64,000 nt of DNA from Streptomyces coeruleorubidus (GCF_008705135.1 NZ_CP023694.1:7415001-7479000), one strand, 5' to 3'; shown: positions 1 to 8,663, numbered from the stretch's first letter. Notes: generated by a model not told the origin, from the sequence alone. Numbers and translations: made by a program.

Positions 1-106
1 GATTGACCAGTGATCTGACGGCGCCCAGGAAACCGGGGCGGCGGACGGTGGTGTGGAAGGTGCGGGACAGCCCCCGGACCTCGATGGCGGCACTCAAACG
101 GCTCAC
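1..106 (-). CDS. ABC transporter ATP-binding protein, N-terminus only (runs off window)
   Basis: Only the first 35 residues are present, read from a GTG at 106 towards base 1. They begin VSRLSAAIEVRGLSRTFHTT and continue RRPGFLGAVRSLVN. The IEVRGLSRTF beta-strand followed by a basic GFLGAVRSL stretch is the usual opening of ABC-2/drug-exporter ATPases in actinobacteria; the Walker A motif would lie outside the window. An AAGGA ribosome site (AAGGAAGTCG) lies just upstream. A promoter-like TTGACC-N18-CAGGGT and an AT-rich palindrome precede it. The substrate cannot be inferred. Confidence 0.7.
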   Translation of the reverse strand, partial: MSRLSAAIEVRGLSRTFHTTVRRPGFLGAVRSLVN

Positions 107-131
107 CGACTTCCTTGCGGGGAAAGCAGGT

Positions 132-164
132 GCGGCCGGTCGGCTTCGAGGGCCGACCGGCCGC
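132..164 (-). terminator. 13-bp perfect stem-loop downstream of lacZ
   Basis: Bases 132-144 and 152-164 are perfect reverse complements (13 bp, GC-rich) around a 7-base loop. On the minus strand this lies about 75 bases after the beta-galactosidase stop codon, a position fitting a transcription terminator for the sugar operon. It also falls in the predicted 5' leader of the ABC ATPase gene, so attenuation of that gene is an alternative. Confidence 0.55.
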
Positions 165-177
165 GGATGACGTCCCG

Positions 178-219
178 ACCCTGTCGGAATGTCGATCAAT
201 GGGTCAATCGATTAATCGA
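178..219 (-). promoter_or_regulatory. Promoter-like element with palindromic operator for the ABC ATPase gene
   Basis: On the minus strand TTGACC (207-202) and CAGGGT (183-178) are 18 bases apart. The perfect 12-base palindrome TCGATTAATCGA (208-219) abuts the -35. The patch is strikingly AT-rich for this genome. A palindrome beside a -35 is a common repressor-site layout for drug exporters; the binding protein is unknown. Confidence 0.4.
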
Positions 220-236
220 GTTCTTACATCGATTTC

Positions 237-3104
237 TTACCTGGTGGTCGAGAACACGAACGCGAACTGAGCCGGCTCGGCCTTCAGGAAGTACTGCGGC
301 AGCGGACCCGGGCCGCACGACTGCGAGCCGATGCCGTGCTGCCCGTGGTCGAGGTTGACCCACACCGTGTCGCCGGGCGTGAGGTCGGTGCGGTGCCGGG
401 CCGCGTCCAGCTCCTCGGTGGTCCAGCGCCGCGCGGTGAACCAGAACTCCGGGTCGCCCTCGATCCGCAGACCGCCGAGCTCCACCCAGCGGACGTCGGC
501 GCGGGCGCCGTTCTCCTGCGGGCGGACGTACGGCGTCTGGAGCCGGTCCACGGTCGACTGCCAGCGGCCCACCATGGACGCCGTCCGGGTGTCCGGGTAC
601 GCCTCGCCCGGACCGCCGCCGAACCACTCGACCCGGTCGGCCTCCGACAGCCCGAAGCGGACGCCGAGCCGGGGCAGCGGCAGCGTCCAGTCGCCTTCCG
701 GCGTCACGGACACGGTCAGCCGCAGCCGCTCGCCGTCGGACGTCCAGCGGTACACCGTGTCCAGGCCCACCTCGCGGGCGGCGGGCGCCACCCGGGTGCG
801 GACCGTCAGCGCGTCGTCGCCCGCCTCGACCGAGACCAGGCGGTGCCGCATGCGGTGCAGGCCGAGCGTGCGCCACAGCACCCCGTAGCGGGTGTCGGTC
901 TGCCACTCCGCGCCGTCGTCGTTGTCGGTCGGTGCCCGCCACACGTCCAGCCGGGGCGCGGCGGTGACCTCCACCCCACCGATCGAGAGGAGCGCGCCGG
1001 TGCGGGCGTCGAACCGGGCCGGGCCGAGCGTGATCCGGCCGTCGTCGAGCGCGGGCCGGTCGGTCGCGGGGAAGGTCGGCAGCGGCCGTGCCCCCGCGGC
1101 GAGCTGTCCCCAGGCCACGACGTGGTCCTTCGCGGCCCACAGGGTGTCGTCGGCGAGCAGCGCCCGCACGGTCCACTGGCGTTCGCCGCCCCGGCCGTCC
1201 ACGGGCGGCTCCGGCAGCTTCACCTCGGCGCTCTCGCCCGGTGCCAGCGCCGGCACCGACAGCGAACCCGACTCGACGGTCTCGCCGTCCACCTGGCACG
1301 ACCACTCGAAGGCCAGGGCGGACAGGTCGGCGAAGTCCTGCTTGTTGGTGATCCGCACGATGCCGTTCGCGCCGTCGCCCTCGATGTGGACCGGCTCGAT
1401 GACCTTCTTGTACTCGATGAGGCCCGGCGAGGGCGTCCGGTCCGGGAAGACCAGCCCGTCGCAGACGAAGTTGCCGTCGTGCAGCTCCTCCCCGAAGTCA
1501 CCGCCGTAGGCGTAGCCCAGCTCGGGGTGCTTGACGCCGTGGTCGATCCACTCCCAGATGAACCCGCCCTGGAGCCGCTCGTGCTTCTCGAACAGCTCCT
1601 GGTAGTCGGCCAGGCCGCCCGGGCCGTTGCCCATGGCGTGCCCGTACTCGCACTGGATGAACGGCAGCTCGCGGCGCTTGCGGGTGCCGCCGTCGAGCCG
1701 CTGCCCGATCTTGTCGACCTCGTCGTGGAAGGCGTACATCCGCGAGTAGACGTCCGTGTCGCGGCAGTTCCAGTCGCCCTCGTAGTGCACCAGCCGCTCG
1801 GGGTCGCGGTCGTGGATCCACTCGGCCATGGCGGTGAGTCCGCGCCCGGTCCCGGCCTCGTTGCCCAGCGACCAGAACACCACCGACGGGTGGTTCTTGT
1901 CCCGCTCGACCATCCGCGCGGCACGGTCCAGCAGGGCCGGGGTCCAGCGCTCGTCGTCGACCGGGTTGTCCCGCCAGTCCTGCTCGGTGAAGCCGTGGGT
2001 CTCCAGGTCGCACTCGTCGATGACCCACAGGCCGTACTCGTCGCACAGGTCGAGGAAGGCCGGGTGCGGCGGGTAGTGCGAGGTGCGCACGGCGTTGAGG
2101 TTGTGCCGCTTCATCAGCAGCACGTCCTCGCGCATGGTCTCCAGGTCGAGCGCGCGGCCCTGCTCGGGGTGCCACTCGTGCCGGTTGACGCCCTTGAAGA
2201 GGACGGCCCTGCCGTTGACCTTGATGAGCCCGTCCTCGAGGACGACCGTGCGGAAGCCGATCCGCAGCGGCACCCGCTCGCCCTCGGTGGCCAGCACACC
2301 GTCGTAGAGCTTCGGCGTCTCCGCCGTCCACGGCTCGACCGCGACCGTCGCCGACTCGCCGGTGGCGACATCGATGTCCAGGTCAGGGACGGTCACCCGC
2401 CCGTCGACGTCGGAGTCGACGCGCAGGGTGCCCTCGCCGGTGGTGTGGTCGTAGGAGGCGTGCACGAAGAAGTCGCCGACGCTGTCGGCCGGGCGGTGCA
2501 GCAGCGTCACGTCACGGAAGATGCCCGGCAGCCACCACTGGTCCTGGTCCTCCAGGTACGACCCGGCCGACCACTGGTGCACGCGCACGGCCAGCACGTT
2601 CTCGCCCGGCTTCAGCAGGTGCCCGACGGCGAACTCGTGCGGCAGCCGGGAGCCCTTGAACTCGCCGAGCTCGGTGCCGTTCAGCCAGACCCGGGCGCAG
2701 GACTCGACACCGTCGAACCGCAGCACCGCCCCGCCGTCCGACGGCCAGTCCGCCGGCAGGTCGAAGACGCGCAGGTGGTCACCGGTCGGGTTCTCCGTCG
2801 GGACATGCGGCGGGTCCACCGGGAAGGGGTAGAGGTGGTTGGTGTAGATCGGGGACCCGAACGCCCCGTCGCCCTGGAGGACCCAGTGCCCGGGGACCGT
2901 GACCTCGGCCCAGTCCCCGGCCTCGTAGCCCTCCTCGGCGAACGAGTCGTCCTCGGCGTCGATCGTCGCGGACAGCCGGAAGCGCCAGCTGCCGTTCAGG
3001 GACAGGGACCGCGCGTCCGAGGACGCGTACCAGGCGCGGGGCGGCAGGGCCCCGCGGCCCGGGGAGACGTCCTCGACGTAGTCGGCGGTGGTGCGGAAAG
3101 ACAT
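237..3104 (-). CDS. lacZ: Beta-galactosidase, glycoside hydrolase family 2 (large LacZ type)
   Basis: A 955-residue GH2 enzyme that would hydrolyse terminal beta-D-galactosides such as lactose or plant galactosides. The order is typical: N-terminal sugar-binding domain (about 35-200), immunoglobulin-like domain, TIM barrel from about 290, then the C-terminal beta-sandwich domains of large LacZ proteins. The acid/base glutamate is E416 in WSLGNEAGTG and the nucleophile E486 in IQCEYGHAMGN. Length is close to E. coli LacZ (1023). No signal peptide is seen, so it should act in the cytoplasm on sugar brought in by the importer encoded immediately upstream. The start is ATG at 3104, 12 bases after the permease stop codon, so it is the last gene of the operon. 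The galactoside source is inferred, not shown. Confidence 0.93.
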   Translation of the reverse strand: MSFRTTADYVEDVSPGRGALPPRAWYASSDARSLSLNGSWRFRLSATIDAEDDSFAEEGYEAGDWAEVTVPGHWVLQGDGAFGSPIYTNHLYPFPVDPPHVPTENPTGDHLRVFDLPADWPSDGGAVLRFDGVESCARVWLNGTELGEFKGSRLPHEFAVGHLLKPGENVLAVRVHQWSAGSYLEDQDQWWLPGIFRDVTLLHRPADSVGDFFVHASYDHTTGEGTLRVDSDVDGRVTVPDLDIDVATGESATVAVEPWTAETPKLYDGVLATEGERVPLRIGFRTVVLEDGLIKVNGRAVLFKGVNRHEWHPEQGRALDLETMREDVLLMKRHNLNAVRTSHYPPHPAFLDLCDEYGLWVIDECDLETHGFTEQDWRDNPVDDERWTPALLDRAARMVERDKNHPSVVFWSLGNEAGTGRGLTAMAEWIHDRDPERLVHYEGDWNCRDTDVYSRMYAFHDEVDKIGQRLDGGTRKRRELPFIQCEYGHAMGNGPGGLADYQELFEKHERLQGGFIWEWIDHGVKHPELGYAYGGDFGEELHDGNFVCDGLVFPDRTPSPGLIEYKKVIEPVHIEGDGANGIVRITNKQDFADLSALAFEWSCQVDGETVESGSLSVPALAPGESAEVKLPEPPVDGRGGERQWTVRALLADDTLWAAKDHVVAWGQLAAGARPLPTFPATDRPALDDGRITLGPARFDARTGALLSIGGVEVTAAPRLDVWRAPTDNDDGAEWQTDTRYGVLWRTLGLHRMRHRLVSVEAGDDALTVRTRVAPAAREVGLDTVYRWTSDGERLRLTVSVTPEGDWTLPLPRLGVRFGLSEADRVEWFGGGPGEAYPDTRTASMVGRWQSTVDRLQTPYVRPQENGARADVRWVELGGLRIEGDPEFWFTARRWTTEELDAARHRTDLTPGDTVWVNLDHGQHGIGSQSCGPGPLPQYFLKAEPAQFAFVFSTTR

Positions 3105-3116
3105 CGGTCTCCTAGC

Positions 3117-3998
3117 TCAGCCCTTGATGCCGGTCTGTGCGATCCCCTGCACCAGCCAGCGCTGGAGGAAGAGGAAGACGAAGATCAGGGGCAGGATCGA
3201 GATGGCCGTGGCCATGAAGATCAGGTGGTAGTTGACGGTCTGGTTCGTCATGTACGACGACAGCGCCACCTGGACTGTCCAGGCACTCGGATCCTGTCCG
3301 ATGACCAGGGGCCACAGGAAGGCGTTCCAGCCGTTGATGAAGGTGATCGTCGCGATGGCCGCGAAGAAGTTCAGCGAGTTCGGCACGACGATCCGCCAGT
3401 AGGCGCCCCAGTAGCCGAGCCCGTCCACGCGCGCTGCCTCCTCCAGCTCCTTGGGGAACCCCAGGAAGTACTGCCGGAACAGGAAGCACGTGAAACCACT
3501 GAAGAGGCCCGGGATGATGAGACCCCGGTAACTGTCCACCCAGCCGAGGGACGAGACCAGCACGAAGCTCGGCACGAAGGTGACCGCGGTGGGAACCATC
3601 AGGGTGACCAGGACGGCGTAGAACACCTTGTTGGCGTGCTTGTACGGGATCCGGGCGAGTCCGTACCCGGCCATCGAGCAGATCAGCAGGATGCCCGAGG
3701 TGTGCAGGACGGCGACGACCACCGAGTTCCACAGGGAGCGGGCGAAGTCGACGGTGACGTCGTCGAACGGCTCGCTGAAGTTGCTCCACTGGATGGAGGT
3801 GGGGAACCACTTCCACTCCTCGCCCGTGATCTCCGGGTCGGTCATCAGCGCGTTGCGGACGATCAGGTAGAAGGGGATGAGGAAGAGCAGGCCCGCGACT
3901 CCGGTCGCGATGTACAGGCCGGTGTTGCCGATGACTCCGCCGCGCTTGACCTTGCCCGGCTCGGCGGTCTTCCTGACGTCGGGTGCTGTGGTGGTCAC
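3117..3998 (-). CDS. Carbohydrate ABC transporter permease, MalG type
   Basis: A 293-residue inner-membrane permease of a CUT1 sugar importer. It has six likely membrane segments, the first around residues 27-50, and the cytoplasmic EAA loop EEAARVDGLGYWGAYWRIVVP followed by a WNAFLWPL segment typical of the MalG subunit. It would pair with the upstream MalF-type permease; no ATPase is encoded here, so a shared MsiK-type ATPase (the usual streptomycete arrangement) probably energises it. The ATG at 3998 overlaps the stop of the upstream gene by four bases, indicating translational coupling. The beta-galactosidase next door suggests a galactoside substrate. Confidence 0.92.
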   Translation of the reverse strand: MTTTAPDVRKTAEPGKVKRGGVIGNTGLYIATGVAGLLFLIPFYLIVRNALMTDPEITGEEWKWFPTSIQWSNFSEPFDDVTVDFARSLWNSVVVAVLHTSGILLICSMAGYGLARIPYKHANKVFYAVLVTLMVPTAVTFVPSFVLVSSLGWVDSYRGLIIPGLFSGFTCFLFRQYFLGFPKELEEAARVDGLGYWGAYWRIVVPNSLNFFAAIATITFINGWNAFLWPLVIGQDPSAWTVQVALSSYMTNQTVNYHLIFMATAISILPLIFVFLFLQRWLVQGIAQTGIKG

Positions 3999-4960
3999 TT
4001 GGTCTCCTCACCCCTTCCGAAGCCCATGATCTTGCCCTGGAAGAGGGTCACGACGCAGATGAGCAGGGTCAGGACGACCGCGCCCGCGCTGCCCGCGCCG
4101 TAGTTCTGGTTCTGGCCGAGGGCCATCTTGTAGAGCTCCACCAGCGGCGGCTGGCCCCAGGTGGCCTTGCCGAGCAGGTTGAAGAACTCGTCGAAGGCCT
4201 GGTAGGCGGCGATCAGCAGCAGCAGGATCACCGCGGTGGACGTGGCCCTCAGCTGCGGCAGCGTGATGTACCGGAAGGTCTGCCAGCCCGGCTTGGCGCC
4301 GTCGATGGAGGCGGCCTCGTACAGCTCCCGCGGGATGTTCTGCAGTGCCGCGATGAAGAGGATCATGTAGAAGCCCGACTGGAGCCAGAGACGGACGGTC
4401 ACGATGACCAGCCAGTACCAGGGCGGGTCGGGGTTGGCGAGCCACGCGACGTTGTCGATGCCGAACCAGCCGAGGACGGTGTTGGCCAGGCCGAAGCGGA
4501 CGCCGTTGAAGATGGACATCTTCCAGATCAGCGCGGCGGCGACATAGCTGACCGCGGTCGGCAGGAAGAACACCGAACGGAAGAACGCCCGCATGAACCG
4601 CAGCCGGTTCACCAGCAGGGCGAGTCCCAGCGACATGGCCCAGGTGGCGGGCACGATGAACGCGGCGAACACAGTGAACGTGACGAGGGAGTTCCGGAAG
4701 TTCGTGTCCGTCAGGATCTGCTTGTAGTTGTCGAAGCCGACGAACTCGCTCGGCGTGACGGTGAAGCGTGCCTCGAAGAAGCTGAGCCAGATGCTCCAGC
4801 CGATGGGCACGAAGACGAAGATCACCAGGCCGATCAGGAACGGGCCGGTGAAGAGCCAGAAGTTGAAGGTGCTGCTCGCCCGCAGGCCCCGCCGCGGCCG
4901 GGTCTCGGAGACCTTGGCCGGGGCGGGCTGGGCGACCCCGCGTGTGGTGGTGGTCGACAT
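3995..4960 (-). CDS. Carbohydrate ABC transporter permease, MalF type
   Basis: A 321-residue membrane protein with six likely helices after a polar, arginine-rich N-terminus of about 30 residues. The EAA loop reads YEAASIDGAKPGWQTFRYITLP. It forms the membrane channel with the MalG-type partner whose start overlaps its stop. It lies 20 bases downstream of the sugar-binding lipoprotein gene. The ATG at 4960 was chosen because it precedes the first hydrophobic segment by a sensible distance; a longer in-frame alternative is not needed. Confidence 0.92.
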   Translation of the reverse strand: MSTTTTRGVAQPAPAKVSETRPRRGLRASSTFNFWLFTGPFLIGLVIFVFVPIGWSIWLSFFEARFTVTPSEFVGFDNYKQILTDTNFRNSLVTFTVFAAFIVPATWAMSLGLALLVNRLRFMRAFFRSVFFLPTAVSYVAAALIWKMSIFNGVRFGLANTVLGWFGIDNVAWLANPDPPWYWLVIVTVRLWLQSGFYMILFIAALQNIPRELYEAASIDGAKPGWQTFRYITLPQLRATSTAVILLLLIAAYQAFDEFFNLLGKATWGQPPLVELYKMALGQNQNYGAGSAGAVVLTLLICVVTLFQGKIMGFGRGEETK

Positions 4961-4980
4961 GTCGAGATCCGTCCGGTGGT

Positions 4981-6243
4981 CTATCCGAAGAGCTTCTTGA
5001 GTTCGGCGTTGACCTTCTTCTCACAGGCGTCGAGCTGGGCCTTGGGGTCACCGTCCTTGCGAACGGTGTTGGCGATCACGTCCCAGAACGCGGCGATCAT
5101 GGCCTGCGTCCAGCCGATGTTGTCGAAGTGACCGAACTCGTTGAAGAGCTTGACCCCCTCGGCGGGCAGGCCGGACTTCAACTTGGTCGCGGACGCGGCG
5201 AGCGAGGTGCGCGGCGGGATGTGGAAGCCGTAGGAGGTGGCGAAGTCCTCCTGGTACTGCTTCTGGTCGATCCACAGCCACTTGACGTATTCCTTGGCCG
5301 CCTCGACGTTCTTGCTCTTGGCGTTGACGAACATCGACCAGCCGCCGTTGTAGACCGACTGCTTGCCGGCCGAGCCGACCTTCGGGAAGGGGAAGATGCC
5401 GATGTCGTCGCCGAGCGCCTTCTGCATGGCCGGCATGGCCCACATGCCGCACCACTGGATCGCGGTGAGGCCCTGGATGAAGGCCGACGGGTCCCAGGAG
5501 TCGGCGGGGGCGTCGAGGAGCAGGTTGCCGCTGGTGAACAGACCGCGCAGCTGCTTGAGGCCCTCGGCGACGGCGTCGGTGTTGAAGGCGGGCTTGTTGT
5601 CCGCGGTGAGCGTGTCGGCGCCGGCCGACCAGATCAGCGGGCGGTCCACCGAGGTCAGGTCGTTACCGAGGAAGATGCCCTTGACCTTGCTGGTGGTCAG
5701 CTTGTCGGCGGCCTCGATCAGCTCTTCCAGCGTGGTCGGCACCTCGACCCCCGCCTTCTCGAACATCGAGGGCCGGTAGAACAGGAACTGCGGGTCGTCG
5801 ATCATGCGGACGCCGTATATCTTGCCGTCGACCGTGTGCGACTTGATGTCGGCCGGGTTGAAGTCGTCCTTGACCGGGCCGAGGATGTCGGTCAGGTCCG
5901 CCACCTGACCGCTCTTGACCATCTGGATCTGCGGGTGGAACTCGAAGACGTCGGGCGCGTTCTTGGTGAGCAGCGCGGCGAAGAGCTTCTGCTCGTAGTT
6001 GTTGCCGGTGATCCACTGCGTGGTCACGTTGGCGTCCTTGTAGGCCTTCGCGTACCGCTTGACGGCCTGCTCGACGCCTGCCTCGCCGTACGCGTGGAAG
6101 TACTGGACGAGGCCGTCGCCCGAACCTCCGCCGCTCCGGCCGGTGTTGCTGCCGCACGCGGCCAGTCCGCCGGCGGCGGCCAGGCCCATCGCGGCCCGCA
6201 GTACGTTTCGGCGGTCCCAGTTCATGTTGCTCGATGCCGACAT
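4981..6243 (-). CDS. Sugar-binding lipoprotein of ABC importer
   Basis: A 420-residue extracellular solute-binding protein of family 1. The N-terminus has a twin-arginine pair (residues 11-12, RRNVLRAA) and a hydrophobic stretch ending in the lipobox GLAAC with C30, so Tat export and lipid anchoring are both plausible. The mature part has the usual binding-protein features, such as a tryptophan-rich C-terminal lobe. The ATG at 6243 is preceded by AAGGACG at good spacing; an open frame extends upstream but its extra residues are serine/arginine-rich and look untranslated. It is the first gene of the importer-lacZ operon, with its own promoter 100 bases upstream carrying the ROK-linked motif. 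Confidence 0.9.
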   Translation of the reverse strand: MSASSNMNWDRRNVLRAAMGLAAAGGLAACGSNTGRSGGGSGDGLVQYFHAYGEAGVEQAVKRYAKAYKDANVTTQWITGNNYEQKLFAALLTKNAPDVFEFHPQIQMVKSGQVADLTDILGPVKDDFNPADIKSHTVDGKIYGVRMIDDPQFLFYRPSMFEKAGVEVPTTLEELIEAADKLTTSKVKGIFLGNDLTSVDRPLIWSAGADTLTADNKPAFNTDAVAEGLKQLRGLFTSGNLLLDAPADSWDPSAFIQGLTAIQWCGMWAMPAMQKALGDDIGIFPFPKVGSAGKQSVYNGGWSMFVNAKSKNVEAAKEYVKWLWIDQKQYQEDFATSYGFHIPPRTSLAASATKLKSGLPAEGVKLFNEFGHFDNIGWTQAMIAAFWDVIANTVRKDGDPKAQLDACEKKVNAELKKLFG

Positions 6244-6350
6244 GCTGACGTCCTTGTCTCGAGTGCGGCTGCGGCTCTTCGGCTCACTGCCTGATGGCTC
6301 ACGGCCCGGGGGCCTCGCGCCAGATGGCTCAAAGAGAGGTGCGGTGCGGG

Positions 6351-6390
6351 ACGCTAGAGCTTCGGCTAAGGCTTCGGCAAGGGGTTGGAC
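6351..6390 (-). promoter_or_regulatory. Promoter of sugar-binding protein operon with shared operator-like motif
   Basis: On the minus strand, TTGCCG (6380-6375), an 18-base spacer and TAGCGT (6356-6351) form a vegetative-type promoter. The -35 is embedded in CCAACCCCTTGCCGAAG, which matches the motif over the ROK gene promoter at 14 of 17 positions. The half-motif GCCGAAGC recurs inside the spacer. This suggests the ROK protein controls both transcription units. Confidence 0.55.
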
Positions 6391-6464
6391 GAAGTCTGTT
6401 CGAAGCGTTGTGTCCGGTTCGCGATTTCGAACATGCGGGGGTGGCGGAGGAGTTGCTTCCGCCG

Positions 6465-7742
6465 CTAGGAGGGTGGAGCGGTGGTGCGGCTCCGCGCGGG
6501 GGTGGTGCTTCTCGCGGGGGTGCTGCGTTTGCCGTTCTTCTGCCCGACGGTCTGGAGCGCCCCTTCGAGCGCGAACGTCGCCGCGCCCAGGCACACCGGG
6601 TCGGTGGGGATCGGGGAGAGGACGATCTCGGTGGCGGCCAGCGGCCGCGGCAGCGCGTGCCGGGCGACGGCCTCGCGCACCTCGTGCAGCAGCGGTTCGC
6701 CCAGTGTGCGGGCGACCCAGCTGCTCAGCACGACGATCTCGGGGTTGAACAGGTTCACCAGGTCGGCGACGCCGGCGCCCAGATAGCGCGCGGTCTCATG
6801 GACGGCCCGGCGTGCCACCGGGTCGTCCGCCGCGAGCCCGCGGGCCAGCGCGTCGATGGTCGCCGTCTGGTCGTCCGGGTGCAGCAGCGCGCTGTCGGGG
6901 CCGATCTCGCGCAGGTTCAGCATGATGCCGCGCGCGCCGACGTACGTCTCCACGCAGCCGTGGTTGCCGCAGCGGCACAGGCGTCCGTCCAGGACCATCG
7001 TGGTGTGGCCCCACTCGCCGGCGCTGTTGCTCACCCCGCGGTGCAGCCCGCCGCCCAGGACGAGCCCGGCGCCCACCCCGGTCCCGAGGTTGACCACCAC
7101 GGCGTTCCCCCGCCCGCGCGCGGCCCCGAACCACAGCTCGGCCACCGCGCTGGCGCGCAGCGGGTTGTCCAGGTACAGGGGATAGGCGATGTGCTCGGTG
7201 AGCAGGTCGAGCAACGGTACGTCGTGCCAGTCCCAGTTGGGCGCGTACTCCGAGGTGCCGGTGGCGCGGTCCACCTGTCCCGGCACGCTCACCCCGACCC
7301 CGAGCACCCGGGCGCCCTCGATGCCGGCCTGGGTGACCACCGAGCCGACCGCGGCGGCCACATGGCCCACCACCTGCTCCGGCAGGCTCTCGCCGGCGCG
7401 GACGTCCTCCTCGGCGCGCGCCAGGACGTTCAGCCCCAGGTCGAACAGCTCGACGTGGACGTACGTCTCGGCGATGTCGACGCCGATCAGCGCGCCCCCC
7501 GAGCTGTTGACCGCGACCAGGCCCCGGGGGCGACCGCCGGCCGAGTCCTCGAAGCCGACCTCCGTGATCATGCGGAGGTCGAGCAGCTCGCCGACGAGTG
7601 TGGCGACCGTGGCGAGACTGAGGCCTGTGGCGGCCGCCAGCTCCTGCCGGGAGGTCGGTGACTCGGCGATGATCTGGCGCAGCACCTCGTAGCGGTTCGC
7701 GGTGCGGATGTCACGTGATGTGCGCTTCACCGGGGTGCCCAT
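6465..7742 (-). CDS. ROK-family transcriptional repressor of the sugar operon
   Basis: A 425-residue ROK protein. A winged helix-turn-helix (about residues 12-65, with SRQELAAATGLSLATVATLV as the recognition unit) is followed by the sugar-kinase-like ROK fold beginning GVDIAETYVHVELFD. The zinc motif CRCGNHGC is intact (C256, C258, C263), followed by the conserved VETY. Proteins of this type are repressors relieved by a sugar or sugar phosphate. It is encoded just upstream of the importer operon on the same strand. The ATG at 7742 is chosen; a GTG at 7781 is also in frame but lies only about six bases after the predicted transcription start. Confidence 0.88.
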   Translation of the reverse strand: MGTPVKRTSRDIRTANRYEVLRQIIAESPTSRQELAAATGLSLATVATLVGELLDLRMITEVGFEDSAGGRPRGLVAVNSSGGALIGVDIAETYVHVELFDLGLNVLARAEEDVRAGESLPEQVVGHVAAAVGSVVTQAGIEGARVLGVGVSVPGQVDRATGTSEYAPNWDWHDVPLLDLLTEHIAYPLYLDNPLRASAVAELWFGAARGRGNAVVVNLGTGVGAGLVLGGGLHRGVSNSAGEWGHTTMVLDGRLCRCGNHGCVETYVGARGIMLNLREIGPDSALLHPDDQTATIDALARGLAADDPVARRAVHETARYLGAGVADLVNLFNPEIVVLSSWVARTLGEPLLHEVREAVARHALPRPLAATEIVLSPIPTDPVCLGAATFALEGALQTVGQKNGKRSTPARSTTPARSRTTAPPS

Positions 7743-7793
7743 CCCTTCCCAGGCCGGCTCGGGCCGGGTCGACTTCGGCACCGGCGCGGCGCA

Positions 7794-7830
7794 AGGCTAT
7801 GGGCTGCCGGGACTTTCGACAAGGGGTTAG
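7794..7830 (-). promoter_or_regulatory. ROK gene promoter with the same -35-overlapping motif
   Basis: TTGTCG (7822-7817), a 17-base spacer and TAGCCT (7799-7794) on the minus strand. The -35 lies in CTAACCCCTTGTCGAAA, nearly the same as the motif at the sugar-binding protein promoter. Autoregulation by the ROK protein would explain the pairing. Confidence 0.55.
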
Positions 7831-7908
7831 GAAAGGGGCTTTATAAAGTGCGCTCCAGGTGAGGGCACGTGAGGGCCGGCGGTGGCCGGTCGCGGCCTGT
7901 TCATGATG

Positions 7909-7951
7909 CCTCAGGGATGTCCCGTGATACCTCAGGTGATGTCCCGTGACG
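7909..7951. repeat. Two-copy 21-22 bp tandem repeat at the 3' end of the STAS-ANTAR gene
   Basis: CCTCAGG followed by GATGTCCCGTGA occurs at 7909-7929 and again at 7930-7951 with one inserted base. A third partial copy (CCTCGCG) follows. It spans the stop codon and the last codons of the STAS-ANTAR gene. Confidence 0.6.
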
Positions 7952-8663
7952 CCTCGCGTGGTGGCCCCGTCGCGGGGCTCACCGATGCCTCGCTCCGGGG
8001 GGCCGTGCTCGCGACGGCCGCCGCGAGTTGCTGCTGCACCGGCTCGGGCAGCGTGCCGCCGTGCACGGTGCCCACCAGGTCCCGGGCCAGATGGTGCAGC
8101 TTGGTGTTGGTGTTCTGGGAGGTCCTGACCAGCACGCTCCAGGCCCCCTCGGGGCTCAGGCCGAAGGAGGCCATCAGGATGCCGCGGGCCAGGTCTATGG
8201 TCGGCCGGGTCTGCATGGCCCGCCGAAGCTGGGTGACTTCGGCGCGGAGGTCCTGGTCCTCGTCGCCCGTGGGCGGACCGGGCCCGTCGGTGGCCGGGCG
8301 TACGGCGTCGTGGTGCGGGCCCGGGGTCGCGAACAGCTCCCGGGTGCCGGTCAGATCGAGCAGGCGTTCGACCGCGGGGCCGCAGGAGAGGACGGTGACC
8401 GTCTTGCCCTCGTCGAGGGCACGCAGCCGCAGGTCGAGCAGCATGTTGAGCCCGGAGCAGTCGCAGAATCCGACCGCGTCCAGACGCAGGTCGATGCCGT
8501 TGCCCGACAGCGTGAGGATGTCGTGCAGATCCGGCAGCAGCCGCCGGCTGCCCAGGTCGAGTTCGCCCCACACGGTGACGGTCATCCGGTCGCCGTCCGG
8601 CATGACGTCCATGGTCGCCATGCAAGGCGGGATCGCCGCCACCGAGTGCGCAGGGTCCGGCAT
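7932..8663 (-). CDS. STAS-ANTAR domain protein (anti-sigma antagonist fused to RNA-binding domain)
   Basis: A 243-residue cytoplasmic protein with two recognisable parts. Residues about 20-112 read as a STAS domain (VTVWGELDLGSRRLL ... GFCDCSGLNMLLDLRLRA), the fold of anti-sigma-factor antagonists, with a serine next to the CDCSG turn where such proteins are phosphorylated. Residues about 140-197 read as an ANTAR domain (MQTRPTIDLARGILMASFGL), which binds paired hairpins in nascent RNA to prevent termination. The tail is alanine/serine-rich. The ATG at 8663 has AAGGGAG upstream. It lies divergent from a small winged-helix gene. The combination suggests a partner-switching or RNA-level regulator; targets are unknown. 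Confidence 0.75.
   Translation of the reverse strand: MPDPAHSVAAIPPCMATMDVMPDGDRMTVTVWGELDLGSRRLLPDLHDILTLSGNGIDLRLDAVGFCDCSGLNMLLDLRLRALDEGKTVTVLSCGPAVERLLDLTGTRELFATPGPHHDAVRPATDGPGPPTGDEDQDLRAEVTQLRRAMQTRPTIDLARGILMASFGLSPEGAWSVLVRTSQNTNTKLHHLARDLVGTVHGGTLPEPVQQQLAAAVASTAPRSEASVSPATGPPREASRDIT

Noticed and set aside
336..4103. A very long plus-strand open frame (over 1200 codons)
   Set aside because: It is antisense to lacZ and the permease genes, its product is Val/Asp/Arg/Gly-rich and like no protein, and GC-rich DNA commonly gives such mirror frames.
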